Origin: Streptomyces hyderabadensis
GTDB lineage: Bacteria > Actinomycetota > Actinomycetes > Streptomycetales > Streptomycetaceae
Assembly: GCF_020404845.1 (NCBI RefSeq)
Contig: NZ_JAIOJZ010000003.1
Coordinates: 186,001-250,000, forward strand
Direction of reading: 5' to 3'
Length of the DNA: 64,000 nt
The notes beneath the pieces were generated by a model. The model saw nothing but the letters and a program-made list of their open reading frames with translations, did no database searches and was not told the origin of the DNA. The position numbers and the translations under genes were made by a program. Below are positions 1 through 11,303 of this stretch, piece by piece (position 1 is the first letter of the stretch; the number at the start of each line of letters is the position of its first letter).

Positions 1-7
1 ACAACCA

Positions 8-646
8 GTGAGCGCGCGCATCCTCGTCGTCGACAACTACGACAGCTTCGTCTTCAACCTGGTCCAGTACCTCTACCAGCTCGGTGCCGAGTGCGAGGTG
101 CTGCGCAACGACGAGGTGTCGACGGCGCACGCCCAGGACGGCTTCGACGGCGTCCTGCTCTCGCCCGGCCCGGGCACGCCCGAGCAGGCGGGCGTCTGCG
201 TCGACATGGTCCGGCACTGCGCGGCGACCGGGGTGCCGGTCTTCGGCGTCTGCCTGGGCATGCAGTCGATGCAGGTGGCGTACGGCGGCGTGGTGGACCG
301 GGCGCCCGAGCTGCTGCACGGCAAGACCTCGCCGGTCGAGCACTCGGACAAGGGCGTCTTCGCGGGCCTGCCCTCGCCCTTCACGGCCACGCGGTACCAC
401 TCGCTGGCGGCGGAGCCGGCCACGGTCCCGGCGGAGCTGGAGGTGACGGCCCGCACCCCGGACGGGATCGTGATGGGCCTGCGCCACCGGGAACTGCCGG
501 TGGAGGGCGTGCAGTTCCACCCGGAGTCGGTGCTCACCGAGCACGGGCACCGGATGCTGGCCAACTGGCTGGTGGAGTGCGGCGACCAGGACGCGGTGGC
601 GAGGTCGGCGGGGCTCGCCCCGGTGGTGGGCAGGGCCACGGCGTGA
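8..646 (+). CDS. pabA: Glutamine amidotransferase, aminodeoxychorismate/anthranilate synthase component II
   Basis: A 212-residue class I glutamine amidotransferase. It releases ammonia from glutamine for the PabB/TrpE partner that makes aminodeoxychorismate (folate) or anthranilate (tryptophan). The catalytic triad is visible: Cys82 in GVCLGMQ, and His171 and Glu173 in QFHPES. The oxyanion region is near SPGPGTP (52-58). The start is GTG at 8, close to the window edge, so its ribosome site is barely visible. Its stop overlaps the sortase start by four bases (GTGA), suggesting coupled translation. In actinobacteria this gene commonly sits beside the pknB cluster. PabA versus TrpG cannot be separated by sequence alone, because many such subunits serve both pathways. 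Confidence 0.9.
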   Translation: MSARILVVDNYDSFVFNLVQYLYQLGAECEVLRNDEVSTAHAQDGFDGVLLSPGPGTPEQAGVCVDMVRHCAATGVPVFGVCLGMQSMQVAYGGVVDRAPELLHGKTSPVEHSDKGVFAGLPSPFTATRYHSLAAEPATVPAELEVTARTPDGIVMGLRHRELPVEGVQFHPESVLTEHGHRMLANWLVECGDQDAVARSAGLAPVVGRATA

Positions 647-1710
647 CCGCGCTGCGCCCCGAGCGCGACTCCGGCACGGCCGGTGACCAGGGATCCTCGT
701 ACGGGCAGCCGTACGGGGATTCCGGTGCGTTCGGGGGCGGTTGGTACGAGGAGCAGTACCCGCAGCCGCTCCTCGACGACGAGACGGTGGCGCTGCGGAT
801 CCCGGAGCCCCCGGCGCGCCCGACGGTCGCCGAGACGGGAGCCGAGACCGGAGCCGAAACCGGAGCCGCCGGGACCGGCCCCGTGGGCGGGGGGCGCGCG
901 GCCCGCCGGAAGGCCGCGAAACGGCGTCACGGGCGCCGTGGGGCGCCCCGGGACCAGTCGCCGGGGGAAGAGGCCGCGGAGACCGCGAAGGCGCCTCTGT
1001 CGCGCGTGGAGGCCCGTCGGCAGGCACGGGCGCGCAAGCCCGGCGCTGCGGTGATCGCCAGCCGGGCGATCGGTGAGATCTTCATCACGACCGGTGTGCT
1101 GATGCTGCTGTTCGTCACCTACCAGCTGTGGTGGACGAACGTGCGGGCGCACGCCCAGGCGAACCAGGCCGCCAGCAGCCTCCAGGACGACTGGGCGAGC
1201 GGCAAGCGCAGTCCGGGGACGTTCGAACCCGGTCAGGGCTTCGCGCTGCTGCACATTCCCAAGCTGGACGTGGTGGTGCCGATCGCGGAGGGCATCAGCA
1301 GCAAGAAGGTGCTGGACCGGGGCATGGTCGGGCACTACGCGGAGGAGGGGCTGAAGACCGCGATGCCGGACGCGAAGACCGGCAACTTCGGGCTCGCGGG
1401 CCACCGCAACACGCACGGCGAGCCGTTCCGGTACATCAACAAGCTGGAGCCGGGCGACCCGATCGTGGTGGAGACGCAGGACAAGTACTTCGTCTACAAG
1501 ATGGCCTCGATCCTGCCGGTGACGTCGCCCAGCAACGTGAGCGTGCTGGACCCGGTCCCGAAGCAGTCGGGCTTCAAGGGACCCGGCCGCTACATCACCC
1601 TCACCACCTGCACGCCCGAGTTCACCAGCAAGTACCGCATGATCGTGTGGGGCAAGATGGTCGAGGAACGGCCGCGCAGCAAGGGCAAGCCGGATGCGCT
1701 CGTCAGTTAA
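643..1710 (+). CDS. srtE1: Class E sortase (SrtE1-like)
   Basis: A 355-residue membrane-anchored transpeptidase that attaches surface proteins to peptidoglycan. The N-terminal ~140 residues are a cytoplasmic, low-complexity, basic region with three ETGA repeats (about 64-75). A transmembrane helix follows at ~141-163, then the sortase barrel. Catalytic residues are His254 (AGHRNTHG), Cys323 (TLTTCTPEF) and Arg332 (SKYRM). The start is the GTG that overlaps the pabA stop; an upstream open frame exists but lies inside pabA. Class E sortases of Streptomyces recognise LAXTG and anchor the long chaplins needed for aerial growth (family knowledge). Naming it SrtE1 rests on its long N-terminus and its place before the shorter paralogue. 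Confidence 0.9.
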   Translation: MTALRPERDSGTAGDQGSSYGQPYGDSGAFGGGWYEEQYPQPLLDDETVALRIPEPPARPTVAETGAETGAETGAAGTGPVGGGRAARRKAAKRRHGRRGAPRDQSPGEEAAETAKAPLSRVEARRQARARKPGAAVIASRAIGEIFITTGVLMLLFVTYQLWWTNVRAHAQANQAASSLQDDWASGKRSPGTFEPGQGFALLHIPKLDVVVPIAEGISSKKVLDRGMVGHYAEEGLKTAMPDAKTGNFGLAGHRNTHGEPFRYINKLEPGDPIVVETQDKYFVYKMASILPVTSPSNVSVLDPVPKQSGFKGPGRYITLTTCTPEFTSKYRMIVWGKMVEERPRSKGKPDALVS

Positions 1711-1723
1711 GGGCGGATGACCA

Positions 1724-2497
1724 GTGGCAGCGACCACCGACACGGAGCACCAGGAGCACGCCGGCGAGGACGGCCCACCGGATCCCGGGGCGGGCCGCCG
1801 CGGGCGCGGGCCCCGGCGGATCGTCGCGCAGACGGTGAGCGTCTTCGGCGAACTGCTCATCACCGCGGGCCTGGTGATGGGCCTGTTCGTCGTCTACTCG
1901 CTGTGGTGGACGAACGTGGTCGCCGACCGGGCCGCGGACAAGCAGGCCGAGAAGGTCCGTGACAACTGGGCCCAGGACCGGGTGGGCGGCGGCGGCCCGG
2001 GCGCGCTGGACACCAAGGCGGGCATCGGCTTCCTGCACGTCCCGGCGATGAGCGAGGGCGACATCCTGGTGGAGAAGGGCACGTCGATGAAGGTCCTCAA
2101 CGACGGCGTGGCCGGCTACTACACCGACCCGGTCAAGGCGACGCTGCCCACCTCGGACAAGGAGGGCAACTTCTCGCTCGCCGCCCACCGGGACGGGCAC
2201 GGCGCGAAGTTCCACAACATCGACAAGATCGACAAGGGCGATCCGATCGTCTTCGAGACGAAGGACACCTGGTACGTCTACAAGGCGTACGCCGTCCTGC
2301 CCGAGACCTCGAAGTTCAACGTCGACGTGCTCGACGGCATCCCCGAGGAGTCCGGCAAGAAGAAGGCCGGCCACTACATCACCCTGACGACCTGCACCCC
2401 GGTCTACACGAGCCGCTACCGGTACGTGGTCTGGGGCGAACTGGTCCGCACGGAGAAGGTGGACGGGGAGCGTACGCCGCCGGAGGAACTGCGCTGA
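1724..2497 (+). CDS. srtE2: Class E sortase (SrtE2-like)
   Basis: A 257-residue class E sortase, the tandem paralogue of the preceding gene and 13 bases downstream, so probably co-transcribed. A short basic N-terminus is followed by a transmembrane segment (~37-60) and the catalytic barrel with His155 (LAAHRDGHG), Cys224 (TLTTCTPVY) and Arg233 (SRYRYV). The start is GTG 1724; an ATG at 1717 is out of frame. The two sortases share the WWTNV motif just after the membrane helix and an identical TLTTCTP catalytic motif. In S. coelicolor loss of both homologues blocks aerial hyphae, as I recall. The operon ends at the strong hairpin at 2525-2562. Confidence 0.9.
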   Translation: MAATTDTEHQEHAGEDGPPDPGAGRRGRGPRRIVAQTVSVFGELLITAGLVMGLFVVYSLWWTNVVADRAADKQAEKVRDNWAQDRVGGGGPGALDTKAGIGFLHVPAMSEGDILVEKGTSMKVLNDGVAGYYTDPVKATLPTSDKEGNFSLAAHRDGHGAKFHNIDKIDKGDPIVFETKDTWYVYKAYAVLPETSKFNVDVLDGIPEESGKKKAGHYITLTTCTPVYTSRYRYVVWGELVRTEKVDGERTPPEELR

Positions 2498-2524
2498 GGT
2501 CCACCACGCCGGCGCCTTACGACG

Positions 2525-2562
2525 GAGCCCCGGCCCCCCGCTGAGCAGGGGGGCCGGGGCTC
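2525..2562. terminator. Bidirectional hairpin terminator between srtE2 and pknB
   Basis: A perfect 15-bp inverted repeat (arms 2525-2539 and 2548-2562, 8-base loop) lies between the convergent ends of srtE2 and pknB. It has no long T-run, as is usual in Streptomyces. Confidence 0.8.
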
Positions 2563-2590
2563 GGGTCGTCCGGTCGTCCGGGCGGGCGGG

Positions 2591-4618
<2,028 letters not shown>

Positions 4619-4808
4619 GGTTACCTACCAGCCCTCTCCGTCGGTCCCGACCGGCATGCTTGTACGGTCGGAGGCTGCCGTCCGGCCTACCGTACCCGGC
4701 TCGCTCCTGGCCCCTTGGCCGAGCCGGGCAGCCGATACAGGACCGGTATCGCAACGTGCGCCGATGTGAAGGGGACGTGACCGGAGTCACGCCCCGTTCA
4801 TGGCGCGG

Positions 4809-6281
4809 TCACTTCTTGCTGTCGATGACGGCCTCCATGACGTTCTTCGCGATCGGTGCCGCGAGGCCGCCGCCGGAGATGTCGTCACGGACGGCGTTCT
4901 CGTCCTCGATCACCACGGCCACGGCGACGGGCGAGCTGCCGTCCTCGGCCTTGGCGTACGAGATGAACCACGCGTAGGGGTTCTTGCTGTTGTTCTCGCC
5001 GTGCTGTGCGGTACCGGTCTTGCCGCCCACCTTGACGCCGTCGATCTTGGCGTTGGTTCCCGTGCCGTCCTCGACGACGGTCTCCATCATCGACTGGAGG
5101 ATCTGGGCGTTGTCCGCGGACAGCGGCTTGCTCATCTCCTCGGGGTCCGTCTTCTCGATGGTGTCGAGGTTGGGGGCCTGGAGCGCGTCGACCATGTACG
5201 GCTTCATCAGAGTGCCGTTGTTGGCGATGGCCGAGGTGACCATGGCCATCTGCAGCGGGGTGGCGGCGGTGTTGTACTGGCCGATGGAGGAGAGCGCGAC
5301 CTGCGAGTCGTTCATGCCGTCGGAGAAGACCGAGGCGCTGGAGCGGACCGGGACGAACTGCTCCTCGGTGAAGCCGAACTTCTTGGCCGTCTCCAGCATC
5401 TTGTCGTTGCCCAGGTCGTAGCCGAGCTTGCCGAAGACGGTGTTGCAGGAGACGCGCAGGGCCTCGCGGAGGGTGGCGTCCTTGCAGGGGATGTCGCCCT
5501 CGTTGTCCAGCTCGGTGGTGGTGCCGGGCATCGTCCAGGGCAGCGGGGAGTCGGTCTTCTCGTCGGCCGAGTCGTACTTCCCGTGTTCCAGGGCCGCGGC
5601 CGCGGTGACCACCTTGAAGGTGGAGCCGGGCGGATAGACCTCGCGCAGCGCGCGGTTGAGCATCGGGTCGTCGGGGTTGTTCTTCTTCTGGAGCTTGTTC
5701 CAGGCCTCGCCGGCCGCCTCGTTGCTGCCCGCGATGGAGGTGGGGTCGTACGAGGGGTAGGAGGCCATCGAGAGGATCTTGCCGGTGGACGGCTCGATCG
5801 CGACGACGGCGCCCTTGGCGCCCTGCTTCTTCAGACCGTCGTAGGCGGCCTTCTGGGCGGCGCTGTTGAGGGTGGTGACGACGTTGCCGCCCTCGCGCTT
5901 CTTGCCCGTGATCATGTCGAGGGTGTTGCGGAAGAAGAGCCGGTCGTCGTTGCCGGTGAGGATGCCGTCGTCGATGGACTCGAGCTGGGTGGCGCCGAAG
6001 GCCTGGGAGACGTACCCGGTGACGGGCGCCCACATGGCGCCGTCCTTGTAGGTGCGCTTGTACTTGAAGTCGCCCTCGGTGGTGGCGTGTCCGGTGATGG
6101 CCTTGCCGTCGACGATGATGTCGCCGCGCGGGGTGGCGTACCGCTCGATGGCGACCCGGCGGTTGTGCTCGTCGTCCTTCAGCTCGTCGGCCTGGACGTA
6201 CTGGATCCAGTTGTCCCGGATGAGCAGGGTGAGGACGAGGAGGCCGCAGAAGATCGCGATTCGGCGCAGTGGCTTGTTCAC
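4809..6281 (-). CDS. pbpA: Penicillin-binding protein PbpA (class B transpeptidase)
   Basis: A 490-residue class B penicillin-binding protein that cross-links peptidoglycan alongside the RodA-type glycosyltransferase. An N-terminal membrane anchor (~8-24) is followed by a dimerisation domain and the transpeptidase domain with SxxK (STFK in YPPGSTFKVV), SxN (SCN) and KTG (GGKTGTAQ). The start is GTG 6281, which overlaps the rodA stop (GTGA); the frame stays open upstream but only as a shadow of rodA. The coupling with rodA matches the SEDS/bPBP partnership of the family. In S. coelicolor this cluster gene has been linked to sporulation-stage wall synthesis, as I recall. Confidence 0.95.
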   Translation of the reverse strand: MNKPLRRIAIFCGLLVLTLLIRDNWIQYVQADELKDDEHNRRVAIERYATPRGDIIVDGKAITGHATTEGDFKYKRTYKDGAMWAPVTGYVSQAFGATQLESIDDGILTGNDDRLFFRNTLDMITGKKREGGNVVTTLNSAAQKAAYDGLKKQGAKGAVVAIEPSTGKILSMASYPSYDPTSIAGSNEAAGEAWNKLQKKNNPDDPMLNRALREVYPPGSTFKVVTAAAALEHGKYDSADEKTDSPLPWTMPGTTTELDNEGDIPCKDATLREALRVSCNTVFGKLGYDLGNDKMLETAKKFGFTEEQFVPVRSSASVFSDGMNDSQVALSSIGQYNTAATPLQMAMVTSAIANNGTLMKPYMVDALQAPNLDTIEKTDPEEMSKPLSADNAQILQSMMETVVEDGTGTNAKIDGVKVGGKTGTAQHGENNSKNPYAWFISYAKAEDGSSPVAVAVVIEDENAVRDDISGGGLAAPIAKNVMEAVIDSKK

Positions 6282-7717
6282 GGTCGGACCACCTGGGTCA
6301 TCTCGGCGTCGGGGTTGGCGGGCGCGGCGGGTGCCGGTCTGCGCGCGGTGTCGCTGATGCGCAGCAGAATGCCGATCAACGCCCAGTTGGCGATGACGGA
6401 GGAGCCGCCGTAGGCCAGGAAGGGCATCGTCATACCGGTGAGCGGGATGAGGCCCATGACACCGCCGGCGACGACGAAGACCTGGAGGGCGAAGGCGCCG
6501 GAGAGGCCGATGGCGAGGAGCTTGCCGAAGGGGTCGCGGGCGGCGAGGGCGGTGCGCACGCCGCGTTCCACGATCAGGGCGTACAGCAGCAGCAGGGCCA
6601 TCAGGCCGGCCAGGCCCAGTTCCTCGCCGAAGGTGGCGAGGATGAAGTCGGAGTTGGCGGCGAAGCCGATGAGGTCGGAGTTGCCCTGGCCCCAGCCGCT
6701 GCCGAGGGTGCCTCCGGAACCGAAGGCCCACAGGGCCTGCATGGACTGCTCGGTGTGGCCGACGACGCCCTGCCGGCTGAGCTCGAACTCGTGCATCGGG
6801 TCGAGCCAGGCCTGGACGCGCTGCTGTACGTGGGATTCGAAGGAGGCCACGCCGACGGCGCCGGCCGCGGACATCAGCAGGCCGAAGACGATCCAGCTGG
6901 TCCGCTCGGTGGCGACGTACAGCATGATCACGAACATGCCGAAGAAGAGCAGCGAGGTGCCCAGGTCGGTCTCGAAGACCAGGATCAGGATCGAGATGAT
7001 CCAGACGACGATGATCGGACCGAGGTCACGTCCGCGGGGCAGATAGAGGCCCATGAAGCGGCGGCTGGCGAGGGCCAGGGCGTCGCGTTTGACCATGAGG
7101 TACCCCGCGAAGAACACCGCGAGGATGATCTTGGCGAACTCGCCGGGCTGGAGGGTGCCGAGACCGGGGATCTTGATCCAGATCTTGGCACCGAAGGTGT
7201 TGTGCCCGAGGCCCGGAACCAGCGGCAGCAGCAACAGGACCAGCGCGCCGGCCATGGAGATGTAGGTGTAGCGCTGCAGGACGCGGTGGTCCCTGAGGAA
7301 GACAAGCACGGCGACGAACAGGGCGACGCCGAGTGCGGAGTACATGAGCTGGCGTGGCGCCGCCTCGACGAACAGCTTGCTCGACTGCAGACGCTCGGAC
7401 TGGTCCAGGCGCCAGATGGCGACGAGCCCGAGGCCGTTGAGCAGCGTGGCCAGCGGCAGCAGCAGCGGGTCCGCGTACGGGGCGAACTTGCGCACGACGA
7501 GGTGGCCGACGCCGGCCAGCAGGCCGAGGCCGAAGCCGTAGCTCAACAGGCCCGCGGGCACCTCGTCGTTGATGGCCAGTCCCACGTTGGCGTAGGCGAA
7601 GACCGGGATGAGGACGGCGAACACGAGCAGAGCCAGCTCGGTGTTGCGCCGGCTCGGGGCGCCGATGGCGCCGATCGTGGACGTGTGGTGCGTCGACGGG
7701 TTGGTAGTACTGCTCAT
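6278..7717 (-). CDS. rodA: SEDS family peptidoglycan polymerase (RodA/FtsW)
   Basis: A 479-residue polytopic membrane protein of the SEDS family, which polymerises lipid II into glycan strands. About ten to twelve hydrophobic segments are visible. Conserved SEDS features include a FETDLGTSLLFF-type motif, the large loop before a VVGHTEQS segment, and the late GMTMPFLAYGG motif. The start is ATG 7717, 27 bp after the phosphatase stop, and its own stop overlaps the pbpA start, so the two are likely translated together. The genomic link to PbpA favours a RodA-like role rather than FtsW, but the Streptomyces cluster member may act in sporulation. Confidence 0.93.
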   Translation of the reverse strand: MSSTTNPSTHHTSTIGAIGAPSRRNTELALLVFAVLIPVFAYANVGLAINDEVPAGLLSYGFGLGLLAGVGHLVVRKFAPYADPLLLPLATLLNGLGLVAIWRLDQSERLQSSKLFVEAAPRQLMYSALGVALFVAVLVFLRDHRVLQRYTYISMAGALVLLLLPLVPGLGHNTFGAKIWIKIPGLGTLQPGEFAKIILAVFFAGYLMVKRDALALASRRFMGLYLPRGRDLGPIIVVWIISILILVFETDLGTSLLFFGMFVIMLYVATERTSWIVFGLLMSAAGAVGVASFESHVQQRVQAWLDPMHEFELSRQGVVGHTEQSMQALWAFGSGGTLGSGWGQGNSDLIGFAANSDFILATFGEELGLAGLMALLLLYALIVERGVRTALAARDPFGKLLAIGLSGAFALQVFVVAGGVMGLIPLTGMTMPFLAYGGSSVIANWALIGILLRISDTARRPAPAAPANPDAEMTQVVRP

Positions 7718-7744
7718 CGTGTGACGGGGCCTCTCACGGCTTGC

Positions 7745-9292
7745 CTACTGCTTACCGCACAGCGAGACGACCTTCTGCTCTTCCTCCGAGAGGGTCGGTC
7801 CTGAGCCTGGAGTGGGTGCGGTCGTGGACGGGGACTCGGACGATTCGGGTGCCTCGGGCGAGCCCGACGGGTTCGGGCTGGGCGAGGCCTTGGACGTGAA
7901 GGAGGCGGGGCTGGTTCCCGTGGTGCCTCCGGCCTCGCCCTCGCCCGACTTCGCGTTCTTCTCGGTCTCCGCGGTGCGCCGGTCGGCCTGCTTCTTGCAG
8001 GCGGAGGCCTGTACCGCCAGTTCCTCGATCTTGGCCCGGGCGTCGTTGAGGTCGCCCTCGGGGATGGTGGCCTCGACCAGTTTCTGCTGGTAGGGCGGCA
8101 GGTACTTGAGTTCGATCTCGGGGTGGTCCTTCTGGACCTTGGAGAGCGAGACCCAGGCGAGGTCCTGGCTGATGCCCCGGTACAGCGCGAGGTGGTCGTC
8201 CTTGGTGCCGACGTAGTACTGGGTCTGGGTCCAGCGCCAGCCGCCGTAGCAGCCGCCGCCGATGACGGCGAGGGCGAGGGCGGTGTACAGGGACCGCTTG
8301 AGCCACTTGCGGTTCTTGCGGGGCTTGACGAAGTCGTCGGGGCCGTAGTCGTCGAAGCCGCCGGTGGGGATGAAGCCGGTGACGTCACCGCTGCCGGGCG
8401 GGCCGAACTCGCCGCCCCCGCCGCGCTGACCGCCGCCCCGGCCGAGGCCCGCGGCGCGCCCGGCCGGGGTCTGCATGATGCCGTTGTCGCCCATCTGGGC
8501 CTGGTTCTCGGCGACCGCGCCGACGACCACGGGGGTGTCGGAGAGCTGTCCGGCGAGGGTGTCGCCGGTGTCGAGGTCGAGGACGTCGGCGACGATGACG
8601 GTGATGTTGTCGGGGCCGCCGCCGCGCAGCGCGAGCTGGATCAGCTCCTGCACGGTCTCCTGCGGGCCCTGGTAGCTGGCGAGGGTGTCCTCCATCGTCT
8701 GGTGGGAGACGACGCCGGAGAGCCCGTCGGAGCAGATCAGGTAACGGTCGCCGGCCCGTACCTCGCGGATGGACAGGTCGGGCTCGACGTGGTCGCCGCT
8801 GCCGAGGGCGCGCATCAGCAGGGAGCGCTGCGGGTGGGTGCCCGCCTCCTCCTCGGTGATCCGTCCCTCGTCGACGAGGCGCTGCACCCAGGTGTGGTCC
8901 TGGGTGATCTGGGTGAGGACGCCGTCGCGCAGCAGGTAGGCGCGGGAGTCGCCGACGTGGACCATGCCCAGGCGCTGCCCGGTCCACAACAGGGCGGTGA
9001 GGGTGGTGCCCATGCCCTCCAGGGCGGGGTCCTCCTCGACCATCTGCCGCAGCTGGTCGTTGGCGCGCTGGACGGCGGCACCGAGGGAGGTGAGGACGTC
9101 GGAGCCGGGCACGTCGTCGTCGAGGGCGACGATGGTGGAGATCACCTCGGAGGAGGCGACCTCGCCGGCGGCCTGGCCGCCCATGCCGTCGGCGATGGCG
9201 AGCAGGCGCGGACCGGCGTAGCCGGAGTCCTCGTTGCCCTCCCGGATCATGCCCTTGTGGGAACCGGCGGCGAAGCGCAGTGACAGACTCAT
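7745..9292 (-). CDS. PP2C-family Ser/Thr protein phosphatase (PstP-like)
   Basis: A 515-residue metal-dependent phosphatase expected to reverse PknB-type phosphorylation. The catalytic domain (~1-240) shows the acidic metal sites in REGNEDS, IADGMGGQAAGE, CSDGLSGV and GGPDNITVIV. A disordered stretch, a single membrane helix (~330-350) and an extracellular Ser/Pro/Thr-rich tail follow. I chose ATG 9292 because GAGGTG lies just upstream and the protein then begins at the phosphatase fold; a GTG at 9340 would add 16 residues. Gene order fhaA-fhaB-phosphatase-rodA-pbpA-pknB is the standard actinobacterial cluster. Confidence 0.93.
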   Translation of the reverse strand: MSLSLRFAAGSHKGMIREGNEDSGYAGPRLLAIADGMGGQAAGEVASSEVISTIVALDDDVPGSDVLTSLGAAVQRANDQLRQMVEEDPALEGMGTTLTALLWTGQRLGMVHVGDSRAYLLRDGVLTQITQDHTWVQRLVDEGRITEEEAGTHPQRSLLMRALGSGDHVEPDLSIREVRAGDRYLICSDGLSGVVSHQTMEDTLASYQGPQETVQELIQLALRGGGPDNITVIVADVLDLDTGDTLAGQLSDTPVVVGAVAENQAQMGDNGIMQTPAGRAAGLGRGGGQRGGGGEFGPPGSGDVTGFIPTGGFDDYGPDDFVKPRKNRKWLKRSLYTALALAVIGGGCYGGWRWTQTQYYVGTKDDHLALYRGISQDLAWVSLSKVQKDHPEIELKYLPPYQQKLVEATIPEGDLNDARAKIEELAVQASACKKQADRRTAETEKNAKSGEGEAGGTTGTSPASFTSKASPSPNPSGSPEAPESSESPSTTAPTPGSGPTLSEEEQKVVSLCGKQ

Positions 9293-9433
9293 GCGCACCT
9301 CGCCCGTCGGCTCCGACTGCAGCCGGTCGTGTCGAGCCACACTGCCCACCCTCCGGTCGGGAGCGCGCCGGGGCCCGGGGTGCCGGCCGCCGCTGCGTGC
9401 TCGCTCCGCTCGCGCTCATTCATTGGTGTAGCA

Positions 9434-9952
9434 CTACTTCCGCAGCTCGATGACGGTCTTGCCGATGCGGATCGGCGCCCCGGGGCCAATCGGTGTGGGG
9501 GTCGTCAGCCGGGCCCGGTCCAGGTAGGTGCCGTTGGTGGAGCCCAGGTCCTCGACGATCCACTGGCCGTTCTGGTCCGGGTAGATCCTGGCATGGCGGC
9601 TGGAGGCGTAGTCGTCGTCCAGCACGATCGTCGAGTCGTGTGCCCGGCCGAGCGTGATGGTCTGGCCCTGGAGGGCAACGGTGGTGCCGGTGAGGGTGCC
9701 CTCCGTCACGACCAGCTTGGTGGGCGCGCCCCGGCGGCCGCGGCCGCCGCCGGACTGCTGGCGCTGCGGTGGCGGCGCCTGGCCCTGGCGCGTGGCGGTC
9801 TGCTGCGGTCGGGCGGCGTCGCGTCGCGCGCCGCGCTGGGTGACCCGCGTACCGAAGAGGTCGCTGCGGATGACCTGCACGGCCACGATCACGAACAGCC
9901 ACAGTACGGCGAGAAAACCCAGCCGCATGACCGTGAGGGTCAGCTCTGACAT
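9434..9952 (-). CDS. fhaB: FHA domain membrane protein (FhaB/FipA-like)
   Basis: A 172-residue protein with an N-terminal membrane helix (~5-27) and a C-terminal FHA domain (~80-165) that binds phosphothreonine. FHA residues visible are the TLGRAHDSTIVL segment, ASSRHARI, and the VEDLGSTNGTYL turn. The start ATG 9952 opens with a membrane segment; the frame continues upstream but only over fhaA. It lies 10 bp downstream of fhaA. In mycobacteria FhaB (FipA) links PknA/PknB signalling with division proteins (family knowledge). Confidence 0.92.
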   Translation of the reverse strand: MSELTLTVMRLGFLAVLWLFVIVAVQVIRSDLFGTRVTQRGARRDAARPQQTATRQGQAPPPQRQQSGGGRGRRGAPTKLVVTEGTLTGTTVALQGQTITLGRAHDSTIVLDDDYASSRHARIYPDQNGQWIVEDLGSTNGTYLDRARLTTPTPIGPGAPIRIGKTVIELRK

Positions 9953-9962
9953 TGCCCCCGGA

Positions 9963-10832
9963 TCACCCTTCGGCTTGCCTGTAGATAACGGTGGTGCTGC
10001 CCACGACGATCCGCGAGCCGTCGCGGAGCGTAGCGCGGGTGGTGTGCTGCCCGTCCACCACGATGCCGTTGGTGGACCCGAGATCCTGGATCGTCGAGGG
10101 CGTTCCGGTCCGGATCTCGCAGTGCCGGCGGGAGACGCCGGGGTCGTCGATCCGCACGTCGGCCTCGGTGCTGCGGCCCAGCACCAGCGTCGCGCGGGAG
10201 ATCTGGTGGCGGGTGCCGTTGATCTCGATCCAGTGGCGGGTGCGTCCGCCGGGTGCGGGTGCGGCCGGGGGCTGCTGACCGCCGGGCTGCGGGTAGCCGT
10301 AGCCGCCGGGGCGTCCGCCGGGCGGCGGCGCGGACGGCATGGGCGGGGCGCCCGCGGGGGCGGCGGCCGGCGGGTAGCCGTACCCACCGCCCGGTGCGGC
10401 GGGCCGCGCGGGCGGTGCCGGGGGTGCGGCGGCGCCCGGGCCCCCCTGGTGGCTGGTCGAGGAGGCGAGCGTGCGGCTGCGCACCCGGTACAGGCCGGTG
10501 TCGAGGTCGTCCGCCTTCTCCAGGTGGACCTTGATCGGTCCCATGAAGGTGTAGCGCTGCTGCTTGGCGTAGTCGCGGACCATGCCGGCCAGCTCGTCGC
10601 CGAGCTGCCCGGAGTAGGGGCTGAGGCGCTCGAAGTCGGGCGTGCTCAGCTCCACGATGAAGTCGTTGGGCACGACGGTGCGGTCGCGGTTCCAGATGGT
10701 CGCGTTGTTGTCGCATTCGCGCTGGAGCGCTCCCGCGATCTCCACGGGCTGCACCTCGGACTTGAACACCTTCGCGAAGGTGCCGTTGACCAGACCTTCG
10801 AGACGCTGCTCGAACTTCTTCAGGACTCCCAT
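9963..10832 (-). CDS. fhaA: FHA domain protein with DUF3662 (FhaA-like)
   Basis: A 289-residue cytoplasmic protein. The N-terminal DUF3662 domain (~1-125, starting GVLKKFEQRLEGLV) is followed by a Pro/Gly/Ala-rich linker (~130-195) and a C-terminal FHA domain (~200-285) with VLGRSTEADVRI, SRRHCEI and QDLGSTNGIVV. The ATG at 10832 has a strong GGAGGAGG site. In mycobacteria FhaA is a PknB substrate that binds the lipid II flippase MviN. It is the first gene of the kinase cluster; the 15-bp repeats at 10866-10925 lie in its leader. Confidence 0.93.
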   Translation of the reverse strand: MGVLKKFEQRLEGLVNGTFAKVFKSEVQPVEIAGALQRECDNNATIWNRDRTVVPNDFIVELSTPDFERLSPYSGQLGDELAGMVRDYAKQQRYTFMGPIKVHLEKADDLDTGLYRVRSRTLASSTSHQGGPGAAAPPAPPARPAAPGGGYGYPPAAAPAGAPPMPSAPPPGGRPGGYGYPQPGGQQPPAAPAPGGRTRHWIEINGTRHQISRATLVLGRSTEADVRIDDPGVSRRHCEIRTGTPSTIQDLGSTNGIVVDGQHTTRATLRDGSRIVVGSTTVIYRQAEG

Positions 10833-10865
10833 GGGGCACCTCCTCCGTCGCTGCCGTCCTGTCCG

Positions 10866-10925
10866 CTGCCTTGCGTACTGCTGCTCTGCGTACTGCTGCC
10901 TTGCCTACCGCTGCCTTGCGCCGTG
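10866..10925. repeat. Imperfect 15-bp tandem repeat in the fhaA leader
   Basis: Four consecutive 15-base units close to ctgccttgcgtactg start at 10866, 10881, 10896 and 10911. Two to three decayed units follow to about 10970. The array starts 33 bp upstream of the fhaA start codon. Confidence 0.7.
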
Positions 10926-11303
10926 CTGAGCCGTGTCGTGCCGCCTCGTGCAGTGCCGTGCGGTCCCGCACTGCCCACCTGGTACTGCTTACTGATCGTA
11001 TCCACGCGCCGGTCGATCGGCTGGTTCCCCCTGTCGGCCCGGTCGACGGGTGTCGACGCCTCTCGGAGTTCCCGCCGGAGTTCCCCTTCGAACTCCCGCG
11101 GACCTTCGGGATGTGCTCCCGCAGGTACTCATGCCCAGGATCGTAGAGGCGGCCGCAGACCAGTGTCCCGCACCTGACCGCGGTCCCCCACCGGCTCCTG
11201 GGGAGACGGGCCGGACCGGTACGAGGTTGATACGTGAACGGCCCAGGAACGGGACGAGTGCCCGAAGGAGGGCGGGCGCCCCGGTCCGCCGGGGGAAAGG
11301 GAT

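Noticed and set aside
73-1863. Long minus-strand open frame across pabA and srtE1
   Set aside because: High GC leaves many antisense frames open. This one has no family features and runs over two well-supported genes. The same holds for others such as 6269-7804, 10253-10534 and 53618-55531.
10820-11005. 61-residue Ser/Gln/Gly-rich frame before fhaA
   Set aside because: GTG start without ribosome site, and its composition simply reflects the 15-bp repeats; it overlaps the fhaA start.
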